Below are positions 25,019 through 36,224 of a DNA stretch of 64,000 bases, piece after piece. This DNA is from Aspidapion aeneum (lineage: Eukaryota > Arthropoda > Insecta > Coleoptera > Brentidae). Within the stretch, counting starts at the first letter, position 1; each line of letters opens with the position of its first letter. Location: positions 37,530,667 to 37,594,666 of the forward strand of contig OY755045.1 of NCBI GenBank assembly GCA_963576565.1, written 5' to 3'. The translations under genes and the position numbers were made by a program. Under the pieces are notes generated by a model that saw only the letters and a list, made by a program, of their open reading frames with translations, did no database searches and had not been told where the DNA came from.

Positions 25019-25762
25019 ATTGTCAAAATATAACCAATTTAAGGTTTTTTCTCAGAGTAGTAACATATAAAGAGAAGCAGTAGCCCCGGTTTCGGCGGTC
25101 ATTCATTCATTTGTTGGTAAACAATGTAGCTTTTCCGCTATTGCCGCCTCCTCTGCCTCTGTAAAATTTTATAAATAATAAGTAAGGTTCAACTTCTTAC
25201 CTTACCAAAATATATAGTGCTTTGAGTTGGTTAGGCTATTCAAACCGTGCGATAATTTGTCATGCGCTTATCAGCCCGCGTCGCGCTGTTTTATGCTGTC
25301 TATTTCTTATTACAATCTGCGATAAAAACTCATTTAGACAACATAATTTATGAACGGCCCCTTTTCCCACAATTTTTTCAGGAGGTGGCAATCGGTGTAT
25401 GACATCATATTACGGATTTCGTGTTAGCAGGGCCGGGTTTCGTTTTGAGCTACTTGGACTATAACCCCAGGTACAAAGAGAATCCTTATTCCTATTGTCG
25501 AGGACGATTAAATTTAAAAAAATTAAATTAGTCATTGTTCCAACAGTTTTAACCGGTATTAAGGATATTCTATTTTATTATTTTAAAATGCGGCTTTTCT
25601 GTTTGGAGAGTTGAAGCACTATTAACCATTCAAACGAAAATTTCATAGGATTGTTTTAATGTTCTCTAAGTATTTAGTAGTTTTGTAGTTTTTCTGTGTG
25701 AAACCACACCTTAGGGAAACAAGCGTCTTGGAATTAAATAAATGGATCCATGATGGATCTGA

Positions 25763-26256
25763 TACCTTCCTAGCCCATTAGCACACTCCAACCAATATCA
25801 ACCTTGAAAACAGTTTTTTGTAAATATCTCCGAAATGAAAGCTCCTAAACTTTTCGGTTATAAAATAATTTTTTTCAAAAAACGCGCGCTACTATATTCT
25901 GAAAACCGCATATTGATGCGACGTTCCATTAAAAAGTTAGCTTTTTTTAAACTTTTTAACTGTCAAAAAAACTGTTATTAGCATTCACGAATTTTGACTA
26001 AAATCTAATCAGCTCGTTGCAGTATTGAGTACTATTTCACCTGAAAATTTCATGTAAATCGGTTAAGCGGTTTAGGAGCTATCGCGTTACGGACAGATAT
26101 ACATACATACACACACAACACAGACAGACATCACGACGATATTGCTAGGGTAGGTCAAAATACACCCAAATAACACATATTCGGTGTTATGTCAAAAAAA
26201 ATTTTTTTTTGAAAACAATACCTTTTCTAGCCGTTGCTGTGCGGGCTAGGAAGGTA
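25763..26256 (+). mobile_element. Lep1-like TIR element, copy 1
   Basis: Terminal inverted repeats TACCTTCCTAGCCC at 25763 and GGGCTAGGAAGGTA ending at 26256. Inside, at about 26045-26110, is AAATTTCATGTAAATCGG followed by TAAGCGGTTTAGGAGCTATC, GCGTTACGGACAGATA and a CATA/CACA/GACA microsatellite. That ordered cassette (AAATCGG-AGCGGTTT-GAG, then ACGGACAGAC repeats) is known to me from Helitron-derived Lep1-type insect repeats. A second copy lies at 36225-36600, and both share the upstream context AATAAATGGATCCA-GATGGATCTGA, so the true left end may be up to ~30 bp earlier. Non-coding. Confidence 0.65.
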
Positions 26257-26383
26257 AAAAGGGGGCGGGCCGACTGCACACCAAGTGGTATAAGTCGTAG
26301 CCTTTAGACTGAATTGTTTAGTTTACACTTGAAAACGGTTAGATATACTTACTTACTGAAACGTCCTGTTTAAAATAAACCAA

Positions 26384-26713
26384 CACAAAAACATTTCATG
26401 TAAAAAAGAGCCAAGTACGCGAAAATGGCATTCCGTAAAAAGAATTGAGATAAAAGTAAGGCCAAGTTCTCCAATACAAATTTCATAATGAAAGATTTTT
26501 ACTAGTTGGAAATGTTTTTCTAAACTTTGCTATTACAGGCAAACTTCTTTATGTTCAATTTAGCACTGTGCCTGAGTCATTTACAGCCTCCAATCTAACT
26601 AGTTTCTTACTTTCATTTTAAAATTTGCATTGGAGAACTTGACTTTACTTTTATCTCAATTCTTTTTACGGAATGCCGCGTACTTGGTTATTTTTACATG
26701 AAATGTGTTTGTT
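26384..26713. repeat. Hairpin element with ~105-bp inverted arms
   Basis: AACATTTCATGTAAAAA followed by CAAGTACGCG, GGCATTCCGTAAAAAGAATT, GAGATAAAAGTAA and AAGTTCTCCAAT-CAAATTT-A-AATGAAAG on the left is matched in inverse on the right, ending TTTTTACATGAAATGTGTTT. Arms are ~105 bp with few differences and enclose ~120 bp. The inner edge (AAATTTCATAATGAAAG...ACTAGTTGGAAATGTTTTT) recurs in inverse at about 60970-61010, next to the second copy of the GC-hairpin tandem family, so this hairpin may be the left part of that family. Confidence 0.7.
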
Positions 26714-26814
26714 ATGATTTCACTTCTTTTTTAAAGGAATTGGATAATATTTAATTAAACAGTAAAATATGCGGAATATTGTTCAAAACTTTTGCAATGC
26801 CTTACTTAAAATTT

Positions 26815-27825
26815 TAAGGTCTTTTAGTTTTTTCCCATGGTTTTATCATAGCTGCTATCAGCCTTCCAAAGCTCAGCTCTCTAGCGTTTCTGAAAGTGGA
26901 CAATGTTACTTTTGCATAACTTTACATGTATAGGGGAGGGAAGTAAATTAAAATTTTCGTGTTTCTAAATTTTTTCCTATAGTTTTATCATGGTTTCTAT
27001 CAGTCTTCCAATGCTCAGCTCTCTAGCGTTTTTGGAAGTGGGTAATGTTACTTTTACATAACTTGACATTTATAGGGGAGGAAATGAAAATTTTTGGGGT
27101 TTTTAAATTTTTTCCCATGGTTTTATCATAGTTTCTATCAGCCTTCCAGTGTTTCTGGAAGTGGGCAATGTTACTTTTATATAAATTTACATTTATAGGA
27201 GAGGGAAGTAAATTAAATTATTAAATCTTTCAGTCTTAAAAAACTTAGCTCTCTAAGGTTTCTGGAAGTGAGCAGTGTTACTTTTACATAACTTTACATT
27301 TATATGGGAGGGAAGTAAATTAGAATTTTGGGGTGTTTTTTCCTATAGTTTTATCATAGTTCGTATGAGGCTGCCAAAGCTCAGCTCTCTAGCATTTCTA
27401 GAAGTGAGTAATGTTACTTTTAAATAATTTTACATGTATAGGGGAGGGGAGTAAGTTAGAATTTTGGGGCTTTTTGATTTTTTTCAGGGGTTTGGTCATA
27501 ATTTCTATCAGTCTGCCAAATTTCAGCTCTGTAGCATATCTGGAAGTACAGTAGAATTTTGATGATCTATACATGAGTGAGTGAGTCAGTGAGTGAGTAG
27601 CAATTTCGACGTTTTTTGAAATTTCGTAACTACTTTACTACTTTATAGAAGTCCATGAAACTTGGAGGGGTTGTTAACTCTATGAAGGTCTACGACTGTG
27701 CAAAGTATGAGATTCGTAGCTCTTTCCGAAGTAGAGTTTTAGATAGGTTAAATATGGGCTGAAATGTTTCAAGAAAAGATGGTACGGCAGCGCGAACTTG
27801 GCGAGGCACTGCCGTGCCCTCAGAT
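26815..27825 (+). mobile_element. Tandem-unit repeat family ending in a GC hairpin, copy 1
   Basis: About six diverged units of ~140 bp, each with TTTTATCATAGTTTCTATCA, CAGCTCTCTAGCGTTTCTG-AAGTG, AATGTTACTTTTACATAA and TATAGGGGAGGGAAGTAAA, run from about 26815 to 27550. A unique segment follows with a GAGTGAGTGAGT tract at 27573-27600, CAATTTCGACGTTTTTTGAA and GTCCATGAAACTTGG. The terminus is the hairpin GGCACTGCCGTGCC at 27805-27818 followed by CTCAGATA. The copy at 60335-61010 (minus) ends at the same hairpin and CAGATA, which marks the family's end. Tandem units, GTGA microsatellite and 3' hairpin again suggest a Helitron/Helentron derivative, by analogy only. Confidence 0.65.
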
Positions 27826-28504
27826 AAAGACAATGGAAGTCCAAAGTTTTATTTCTACTCAATCATTGTCTACGAGTTTCAAACAAAAGATTATTTTTTT
27901 ACTTATATAATGGCAACAAGTTTAATTAGGTGGGCCCTCAAGTCGTGAACGGTTAGCCCAGATATTCCTAAGCTCTAAGGTCGACACTGACAGTAACATG
28001 TGTTTGTATTAAATGCAGTGTTGTCTTGGCCGTCGGACTCGGTATATTGAATTTTTGGTGTTTTTTTCTGTGTAAAAATAAACAAGAAGTGCTATGTTTC
28101 TGAAAATATTGTGAAAATTCAGCCCAGTGTCGTTTTTTCGAGATGATTCCAGTGACGCAGCTATGTTGCCATCGCCGGGGATTCTGCAAATTCTAAGTTT
28201 TCAGGAATGACCGCCACGAATAGGGAAAATTTACACGGAGCCGCGGTTTACTTCTTCTCTTTATATTATTATTACTCTAAGGGTTTTTTATATTTAAGGA
28301 GCTCTGGAGAGGAGGGGTGCGACCTACAAAAAAGTTTATTTGAAGTTTTTTTGTTAATTTGACCGTAAAAACAATTCCTATTATTAAAAAATTAAATTTT
28401 TGTATTTTTTTGGCCTGATGACGTCACTTACATAAACGGTACCAGCGAGTGCTTTTATTCGAGATTTAAACTTAAATCAAAATGGATTCTTGCATTTTTT
28501 CGAT

Positions 28505-29874
28505 TTGACCCTATATACGGACCTCCGGGAATCCATATTTGAAAGGGAAACTACGCGCCTCCCGTTAAATTCTATATTAGAATCGAGCCTTTTGATTTGA
28601 GCCCCCCACTTCCCGCTATAGGCATAATATGTCAAAACAGAAAATTTGACATAGCTTTCTTAGTTTACACCTGGAAGACATAATTTTAACGGTAATGATT
28701 TATGATTTTTTTTTGCAAACCTATATAATAGCGCATCTGTCGCCTTCGAGATAATTAAAATTAATTGTCGGCGTCTTAAAATATGACACTTTAAAGTAGC
28801 ACCACTTTTTGATGGCAAATTTTGATGGTTCTTTGGCAAAAACTCAAAAAGTACCAAACTAATCAATTTTTAGCTCACACATATACTATACTATAGTCGT
28901 GTGAGCTTTGGTGATCCTAATTTTTTCGAGAAAAAAAAAGTTGCTCCGATTTCAAAAATTTTTATATATCTTTGCGTTTCAGATGATTTTAAAACTTTTT
29001 TGTTGCGCCGTCTGTCTGTCTGTCTGTCTGTATGTCTGTCTGTCTGTCTGTCTGTATGTCTGTAACGACCAACAAGCATAACTCAAAAACCGCCTGGCCG
29101 ATTTTAATGAAATTTGGCACCTAGGCTGGGTCTTGGGTCGAGATGGTCCCATTTAAAAATGAACAAAATCCACCGAAAACAAACCAAATAAAAGGGTGGG
29201 GGTAGATTTCAAAAATTAGAGTTTATGTGAAAATATGGCGTGTGTGATATCAAACGAAAGGTAATTGAGTCTGGAGTTAAATAAAATATATTTTAATTTA
29301 TTTTAAAGAAAGGGTGGGGGTATATATATCAAAAATTACAGTTTAAGTGAAAATATGGCGTGTGTGATATCAAACGAAAGGTAATTGAGTCCGGAGTTTA
29401 ACAAAATACATTATAGTTCTTGTTTTTTTTAAGGGTGGGGGTAGATTTCAAAAATTTGAGTTTAAGTCAAAACATGGCTTGTGTGGTATCAAACAAAAGG
29501 TAATTTAGTGAGTTGAATAAAATATATTTCAGTTTTTAGTTATATTAGCTCACACGTACACTATAACTATAGCACCTAGTGTGAGCTTAGGGGCCCATAT
29601 ATTAGCAGAGTATTTTTTCTCTGATGTTTATAGATCTTCGTAGGCCCTATCGATAAAGTTATTATAAATTTTTCATTTTGACGTCTCGAGATATAGGCAA
29701 ATAATTGAAATTTAAAAAAATGCTGTTTTTTAAAAACACAGGGACCTATTGCGCGTCAATGCACTAAGTGGGTGACATCTAAAGCCACAAATTAATATTT
29801 TTACCGTAGAAATAGGTTCAGTCAAGGGCTGTCAAGTCACCGGAAGTAGAGCAATAAAATAGTTTGAGATATGA
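28505..29874 (+). repeat. Direct repeat B, copy split by a Helentron-like insertion
   Basis: Homologous to 24384-25018, interrupted at 28872-29612. Left part ends CAAAAAGTACCAAACTAATC with AATTTTT, and the right part resumes TTTTTTCTCTGATGTTTATA. Removing the insert restores colinearity with the uninterrupted copy. Confidence 0.85.
28872..29612 (+). mobile_element. Helentron-like non-autonomous element, copy 4
   Basis: Outer hairpin AGCTCACACATATACTATA... at 28872, leader, TCTG tract with two TATG interruptions (about 29009-29060), motif GCATAACTCAAAAACCGCCT, three tandem units (about 29190-29520), inner hairpin and complete tail ending GCAGAGTA at 29612. Comparison with the unoccupied site at 24735-24755 places the ends at the first A of AGCTCAC and the last A of GCAGAGTA, inserted within a T-run. 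Any duplication is hidden in the T-run, consistent with Helentron-style insertion between T residues. Confidence 0.85.
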
Positions 29875-30013
29875 CCCGTTTTTGGTTTTCTCAATAAGAC
29901 CAACATTGCTGATTCTTATAGAAAAAAATTTCCCAACTTTGAAAAAAATTGGAGGGGGGAGGTACCCTAAAAGTTTGTTTTAAAAAAATAGTCCACTTCG
30001 GGGGGGGGGGGGG

Positions 30014-30850
30014 ACTAATATAGAAATAAATTGGAGGCCCGTAGGGCCGAGAGTCACATTCTAATATAGAACTAAATTTCCCTTTTCTTTACGCATAGCC
30101 TTTGATATTTGGCCCTTCACGGCCAAATCACAAAAGCACAACATTTATACATAACGCAATTCACACGCAAAAAACCAAGTAAGTAATTTAAACATCTGTA
30201 AGCGCGAGAGTTAAACGAAAAATGATCTTATGTTTGTCTTTACTTGTCTCAAGACATAGAGTCGCGTATCGCCTGGCCCGCCGTGCATTTGTAAAATATC
30301 TGACCCTTCGTCGCATGTCAGTGTCTGCAGCGTTCGTCGCGTCATGGCATCACTCTTTGCTACTTTAAAAAAAAACTATGCGTCCGATTGACATTTTTCA
30401 AAAATCATTGTGATCCCTGATCTTTGATACACAAAGTTTACAGAAGGTATTTTTTTGATTAAGCAAAGGGTTCTCGAGTTATAACAAGTTATAAATTATT
30501 ATAAATACGCGTTTTCAGGGCGAGCACTTGTTTAATAGGGAACTCCATATAAAAGCATTGGGAACGATAGTTTCAACATTGAAAAATAAATGTTTCTGAT
30601 AGTAATATTACTATATGCTTTTGGTGGAATCATGAGCACACTTTATAGATTCAAAAAATGCAAAAAATTTTTTTAAAATTTTTGGAAAAGCTATCCCCAC
30701 CACCCCCTGCACACGACGATTTTTGGACGACCAGTCGATTTTGCATTCTTAGGGTGTAAGAAATGATTTAAATTATGTCTTACATTTTAGCAATGAAGTG
30801 CACACGAAAATCGGTTCTAGAAGCCTTTTACGCGCTTTTAAACTCTACTA
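30014..30850 (-). repeat. Right arm of the ~7.5-kb inverted repeat
   Basis: Reverse complement of 23316-24270 without the hAT-type MITE. It begins next to a G homopolymer (29999-30013) with ACTAATATAGAAATAAATTG and ends AACTCTACTA at 30850, the mirror of the left arm's outer end. Slight differences occur at the outer boundary (an extra ~10 bp in the CGCGTAAAAGGC region). Confidence 0.85.
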
Positions 30851-31484
30851 TATGACCTACCTTAACCGCGTCTTGGGTCATTCGAAAGTAGGATTTAAAC
30901 CATAATGTTCCACTGTTTTCTCGACATAATCCAGGTTTGCATGAGGTTTTCGTGCACTAAAAAGGAGTTCCTCGATCTGATCTGGATGAACTGGATGAAT
31001 CATTATCATCATCCTTTAATAAATTTATTGCCAATTTCGCCGCAAAGCTGTTTCTAGGCAACATTTCTCAAAAAGATTTATGAAATTTTAAAAACGATGG
31101 CTATTATTGTTGCCAACAATGAGTTACGTCGGAAATGTAGTAGAACTTGTTTGATGGATCAGAACTTTTCAAGAATCCGTTTGATTCCATTGATTAGCTC
31201 ATCGATAAGATTAAGAATTCTCCCTATATTTCAAGAGATGCCAAGTAAGCGGCTACCAATTTTAAACAAACAGTTCGTTGCTTAAACTTTCCTGATTTTT
31301 TAAGCAAAAGATCACTAAAAATTATGTGATTGATAACTAATGTACGTTTAAGCTAAAATTGCAAACAAGTTCTAAAATATCAACCAACCTAATTTGGTTT
31401 TTTCGGTCTTAATTAAACAAATCTACTAAAATGTTGTTTAGTCATGTATGCATGTATATGTGGGATAGTTGGGGATGATTTTTT

Positions 31485-32215
31485 TAAGCTGCGCTAGATC
31501 GATTGGTAATAGATCACATAATTTTAAGTTATCGGGTGTTTGCCTCCAATTTAAGTAGGAGGGCCGGTGTGACGTCATAAATCTAAGATTGCGGCTTTTT
31601 TCATGTTTTTTCGCAAACTTTGGCTTATAACTTTTGCAACTTTTTGTTTGCAATAGAACAGTAGTTAAGATTATAAAGAAATATTAGCTTTATATATCCT
31701 AAAAACTAACAAAGATATAATTTTATTTCGGAATACAAAAAAGTAGTAACTATGTTTTTAAGACAAACAGCCATTTTCTTTACCATTATAATTGCTAGCC
31801 TCTATAAGCCAAAGTTTGTAAAAACAATGGAAAATTCCGCCATTTCGGATTTATGACATCATATTGGCCCTTCTACTCGAATTTTTGGTAAATATCCGAC
31901 AACTTAAAATTGAGAGATCGATCGCCAATCGACCGAGGGTAGTCTTAAGCTTTCTAAATAAAGCTAGTTTCTTTTCTATATTAATTGGTGTTCTCTTGCA
32001 AACAAGAAACGTATTGATAGTCTTCCTGTAAAACTAATTTAACGAAAGTTATGAGCCAAAGTTTGTGAAAAAACACGAAAAAGGCCGCCATCATGGATTT
32101 ATGACGTCACACAGGCCCTCCTACTCAAATTGGAGGCACACACCCGGTGACTTAAAATTGTGTGACCTATTACCAATCCATCTAGGATAGTTTTAATTAT
32201 CCCACAAGACATGAT
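31485..32215. repeat. Three copies of a ~170-bp dispersed repeat (one inverted)
   Basis: The unit contains AGCCAAAGTTTG, then AAAAA-GGCCGCCAT, GGATTTATGACGTCAC, GGCCCTCCTACTCAAATTGG and ACTTAAAATTGTGTGA. Copies lie at about 31485-31645 (minus), 31795-31945 (plus, more diverged, ATGACATCATATTGGCCC) and 32035-32215 (plus). The outer two face each other and form a ~700-bp inverted structure. The TGACGTCA-like core resembles a CRE/ATF site. Whether this means anything is unknown. Confidence 0.75.
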
Positions 32216-32599
32216 TTTTCATTATAAGCCACTCAACTAACAAGCTTTATAATTTAACAAACTACTTAATCATGAAAATCCTGTTTTATTAGGTCTTTAA
32301 CCTTTAAGAAATAATCTTCTAACGAAAACGCACCCAAACACACGTTACCCAAACCCACACATCAAAAAAAGCCAAAATAATGCGTCTGTCTGCCGCACAC
32401 ATGAATGCGTGCTCGTGACGTCATCGGCGTGCGTGCCTGACACGGTGTAGAAAATTGTTTTCTAACGACCTGGGTCAACGCAAGCTCGATTGTTTGGAAA
32501 ACTAAAGTGTCGAGTTGCCTATGGAGTTTTTAAGAGAGCATTAGAGACTTATTGGAAATTTCAAAATAAGGCTAGCAGTAATAAAGTAACAACTTTATT

Positions 32600-33660
32600 T
32601 AAATATTGCTTGAGTTGACCTTGCAGCCCTTCCACTTCTACCACCAGGGGGTCTATTGTGGCTTACATTTGGGTGGTTTCTCACCACTGTATGCCTAATC
32701 CTTTAAAAAGGCCGGCTATCGGTTTGGGTGAGACACCGTTCAGATGTTCTGAATCAATCTGAGGTTTACCGAAAGTATTGTGACGTAAACATGTACATGT
32801 CTGACTGTTTCTTCATCCTCCATAGAGAGTCTACATTCGGTCTCTTCTGTTAGTCGCATTCTGTGCATGGGTACTCTCAGTCGATAGTGACCCCTTAAAA
32901 AGACCAGTCAATGCGTATCTCCCGTCTGGTAAGTGCAATGATGTTCCTGACTCTCTTTCTACAAGATGCTTTGATGAACTCTTTAGAGTGAGCCAGCTTT
33001 GGTATATTTATCCAGTATTGTTGAACGCTATTCTCCATCCATTTTAATATGGTTGATTAAGCAGTATTATATGATATCCCCCAGGCTGGTTCGGGGCCGA
33101 AAAATTCGGCAGATGCCGCTTCCCTCGCTGCTTGGTCTGCAGCCTCATTTCCCTCGTGCCCAAAATGCCCTGGTATCCATACTAATGACACATGGTTAGC
33201 GCTACCAAGCGCATTCAGCGAGTCCCTGCAGCTACTCAAGGTTCTTGATGAGACAATATAAGAATCAAGCGCTCTTAAGGCTGCTTGACTCTCGGAAAAG
33301 ATTTTTATTGTCCTGTTGGTCCATTTGTGGTCAGTAATTCACCCGGCACCCACTTCAAAGGCTACGAGTTATTTAAAAAATTGGTCCTGTTCTTTAACCA
33401 GTCGTCTCTTCCCAGGAGGGTAATGTTGTATAGCTTTCTACTGTACATCTTGTTGGGCATGACGTTGGATATCATTCTTAGAGTTGTGCCTAACTCTTGT
33501 TTCCTAGGGCTGTTGCTGTCACTTTTTTTGCCCTGCCATCCTGGTCGTTGGACCTTATTCTGTATGCTGCTTGGGCTATGGGCTGAGCTCATTGCACGAC
33601 ATACGGCAAGACTGGCCTGTTTTTGTAAACTGGTTAGTTTGACCCTTGAGTTTATTTGAT
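32600..33660 (-). pseudogene. LINE pol C-terminus with RNase H domain
   Basis: Reading down: LQKQASLAVCRAMSSAHSPS (post-RT block, about 33630-33570), PNKMYSRKLYNITLL, then IFSESQAALRALDSY (about 33305-33260) and SCRDSLNALGSANHVSLVWI leading into PGHFGHEGNEAADQAAREAA (33240-33110). The last part contains the RNase H motif W-x-PGH-x-G-x-x-GNE-x-ADxxA. GPEPAWGISY follows, and near 32900-32830 HRMRLTEETECRLSMEDEET, the usual knuckle-like tail. RNase H with this tail is typical of I/R1-type LINEs. Several stops make it dead, and the RT core upstream is absent. Confidence 0.75.
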
Positions 33661-34032
33661 GTCCCTTTTCCCAAATGATTTATTGGACATGCATTTATAC
33701 GGCCGTCCCTTATTTTGAACCCCACTTTTAAATGTCTAATAATGAGGTTGGTGTATAAGGTTGTTTTTTTATTGTTCTGTTCGTCATATTTTTAAAAAAT
33801 GATGATGATATAATAGAAATTAGGTAAAGTGTCTTCATTTAAAAATGTAACTGGCTTGCGAGCAAAGCACGGCCTATAATGCTTTGGGGCTAAAACTTAG
33901 CAACCCTGCATTCGTTCTGTGAATGCCTTAAGACCCGGCTGGTTCAACGTTGTCAAAGTAGGACTTTAGTAAAAGCGCGCACTGTTTAGTTGCATTTTTA
34001 AATGGAGACACTGTACCTATTATAATAGACCC

Positions 34033-34120
34033 TTTGCTGGTAGACAGGGTTGGGGACAATGGGTTTTAAGCGAGAAATGTATTTAACTTGGATATTTATA
34101 ACCATTCGGAGGAGCAATAT
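34033..34120 (+). repeat. Dispersed repeat, first copy (second at 47627-47715)
   Basis: CTGGTAGACAGGG-TGGG, AAGCG-GAAATG, TTTAACTTG-ATATTTATAA and GGA-CA-ATAT occur here and at about 47627-47715 in the same order and orientation. Family unknown. Confidence 0.55.
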
Positions 34121-34597
34121 ATCATTTTAGTTCAGAAATCACGATCAAATCGTTTTTCCATATTTTTTGTCTATGTAGAACAACAATCACGGAAAAACAA
34201 TGCAAAAAAATCGTAATGAAACACCGCTCACTTCCCCTCTTAAAGAAAACAAACAAGAAATCGTCAAAATAAGGCCAAGTTACATAAATACTGGATGACT
34301 TTATTTGTGCTCTATAAAGTCTACCACAATTCTTATTAAAGTCTGCCGTATTTTACGGCGCAACTGCGTAAGCGTAGATGTGAATATACTGCTAGCATTA
34401 TTAATGCTAGACCTTATTTCACTACCAAAAAGTCCCTATTGTCGAAGAGGGATTTTGCCCGTTGTTTGTCAGGGTCTACTGAGTTTTTGATAAAATAGGG
34501 AAAGTCACGTAAAACAGGGGTTTGAGAATCAAAACGTTTGTTGGGTATGGTTAAGGTATTGTTGTGATGTATCTTATTTTATTAAACTTTACTATTA

Positions 34598-34672
34598 CAG
34601 TAAAACTTCGTTAATCCCGACACATATCGGTATAGCTATTTCCGATTTATCGAGGTATCCGGGCTCCTGGAG
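34598..34672 (+). repeat. Orphan pogo/Tigger-like terminal segment
   Basis: After a TA dinucleotide (34596-34597) comes CAGTAAAACTTCGTTAATCC and CCGATTTATCGAGGTATCCG, the style of pogo/Tigger inverted repeats (CAGT-RAACCTCG-TAATCCG). No matching inverse end was found nearby. A short TTA-type microsatellite (34674-34695) follows. Confidence 0.4.
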
Positions 34673-35236
34673 TATTATTATTATTATTATTTTATTGAAA
34701 TAATTTTTACCGAACGTAGACGTTATTTGATTTTCTTTGTGTTGTCACCTTTGTAATCAGCGGAAAAAATACCAGAACTTTGTCCATTGAACCGACCCTG
34801 TTGCTCCAATATGAACAAATTTAGTAATAGTGCTGACTTAACTTGGAACACCCTGTATACAATTATTCACCTTACGTCTAAAAATACTTGCGTAGAATAT
34901 TAAAACTATCTGATTCACCTTGCCTACCAAAATCCAATTTTTGAATCCAATAAACCAAAATCTTTGATGAACCCTAAAGAAATTCGAAAATCATTTCTAT
35001 ATAAAACCTCACATCAACCCCAAAACGAATGCCTCACGAAATACGCATCTTCTCCTCCCAAACTTTAAGATCAGCTGACTAGTCCCTTTCAATCTAGATG
35101 AGAAAGGGGTAAGGAGTATCGAGGGGCGAGTCGGGAGAGTCGAAAAAGAGGGTGCAAGTTAAGGGAACAAGGAAGCAGGGGTTCAGTAATTCCTCCTAAA
35201 TATTAGACAATGGTCCGTACGGGTTCTCTTTTAGGT

Positions 35237-36100
35237 ATTGCATATACAGCTGACATAAAACAGTAGATAACTTTTAAAGACTTTATTGTTTCTCGAAGTA
35301 TTCTCCACGAAAATTAGTGCAGTTTTGCATGCACAATTCCACTCGTTTGTTGGTACTAAAATTATTGCATTCTTGAAGGCGTCGACTGCTTCCTCTGGCG
35401 AATGAAATCTTTTACCACGCAGTCCATTCTTGATTTTGGAAAAGTATAGAAATCGTTGGGACTTAGGTTGGGACGTTTTGTTAGGTTAAAAATTCAATGG
35501 TTTTTTGGTTCGGGGGGGGGGGGGACGAACCCCCCGCGCCTCCCCACGCTACGCCGCTGAACCCTGGCTTCTTCCTGTTCTTCGGTATCAGATAAGGTAT
35601 CCAGCGGGATCCTTCTTGTCAGATTTTTTGAATTGAGTCATTTTGAATTGAATCCCCAATGAAGTCTCAATCTCGCGATATGTCACATGTCGATCTCCCG
35701 TCATGAGCATGCGCACAGCATCGATGTTTTCCTAGGTAATAGCCGTTTTTGGTGCACCTGGCCTGGCATCGTCGCTAAGGCTAATCCGTTCACGCTTGAA
35801 TTCGCCATACCAACGAGAAACTGTCGACTGATGTGGTGCTTTATTACCGAAAACAGAAATCAACTCCTCAAGGCATTATTGTTAAGATAATTTCCTTCAG
35901 AATTTGTAAAAAATTATGGCCCAAAAATTTTCTTGGTTTTATTCCATTTTTCGACAGATTTGTTAACTTGAAAATTCATTGTAGCTATAAAACTATATGT
36001 ATCGCACTAACGACGTTTTAAATTTAGGTTAGGTAAAGATTGGGTTTAAGTTTAGTAATGACATTCGATCAGTATCGCCCTCTATGCTCCTATATGCAAT
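35237..36100 (-). mobile_element. Mariner element copy 2, broken
   Basis: Same family as the copy at 1355-2070: the leader (complement of GTAGCTATAAAACTATATGT, 35981) and trailer agree. ATTGCATATA occurs inverted at both edges (35237 and 36100). In reading order the remnants give WYGEFKRERISLSDDARPG, then ENIDAVRMLMTGDRHVTYRE followed by IETSLGI (HTH region), then after a gap KIKNGLRGKRFHSPEEAVDA and FKNAIILVPTNEWN. This copy keeps the KRFHSPEEAVDAFKNAI stretch that copy 1 lost, but the central catalytic part is missing and a GC-rich hAT-like segment sits in its place. Not functional. Confidence 0.75.
35508..35559 (-). repeat. hAT-like GC-rich end inside mariner copy 2
   Basis: A 14-G run is followed by ACGAACCCCCCGCGCCTCCC and CACGCTACGCCGCTG. 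In inverse it starts CAGCGGCGTAGCGTGGGG, the form of hAT MITE ends and similar in style to the element at 24007-24150. Only one end is seen and the opposite flank shows no AACCCTGG duplicate, so it is a fragment or the site was deleted. Confidence 0.45.
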
Positions 36101-36224
36101 AATAAAAGGCATCCCTCATATTAAGTTTTTGTAGAAAACAGGGTCGTGTCATATTCAAAGATAATAGGTTAAAAAAGCATTAATACACTTTTGCACACAT
36201 CATTATTATTATCCGTAAAAATAA

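Noticed and set aside
29999..30013. G homopolymer at the edge of the right inverted arm, and the G-run at 35512-35524
   Set aside because: Considered as quadruplex or integration marks, but a single homopolymer can be a sequencing or assembly artefact and no second G-tract series is nearby.
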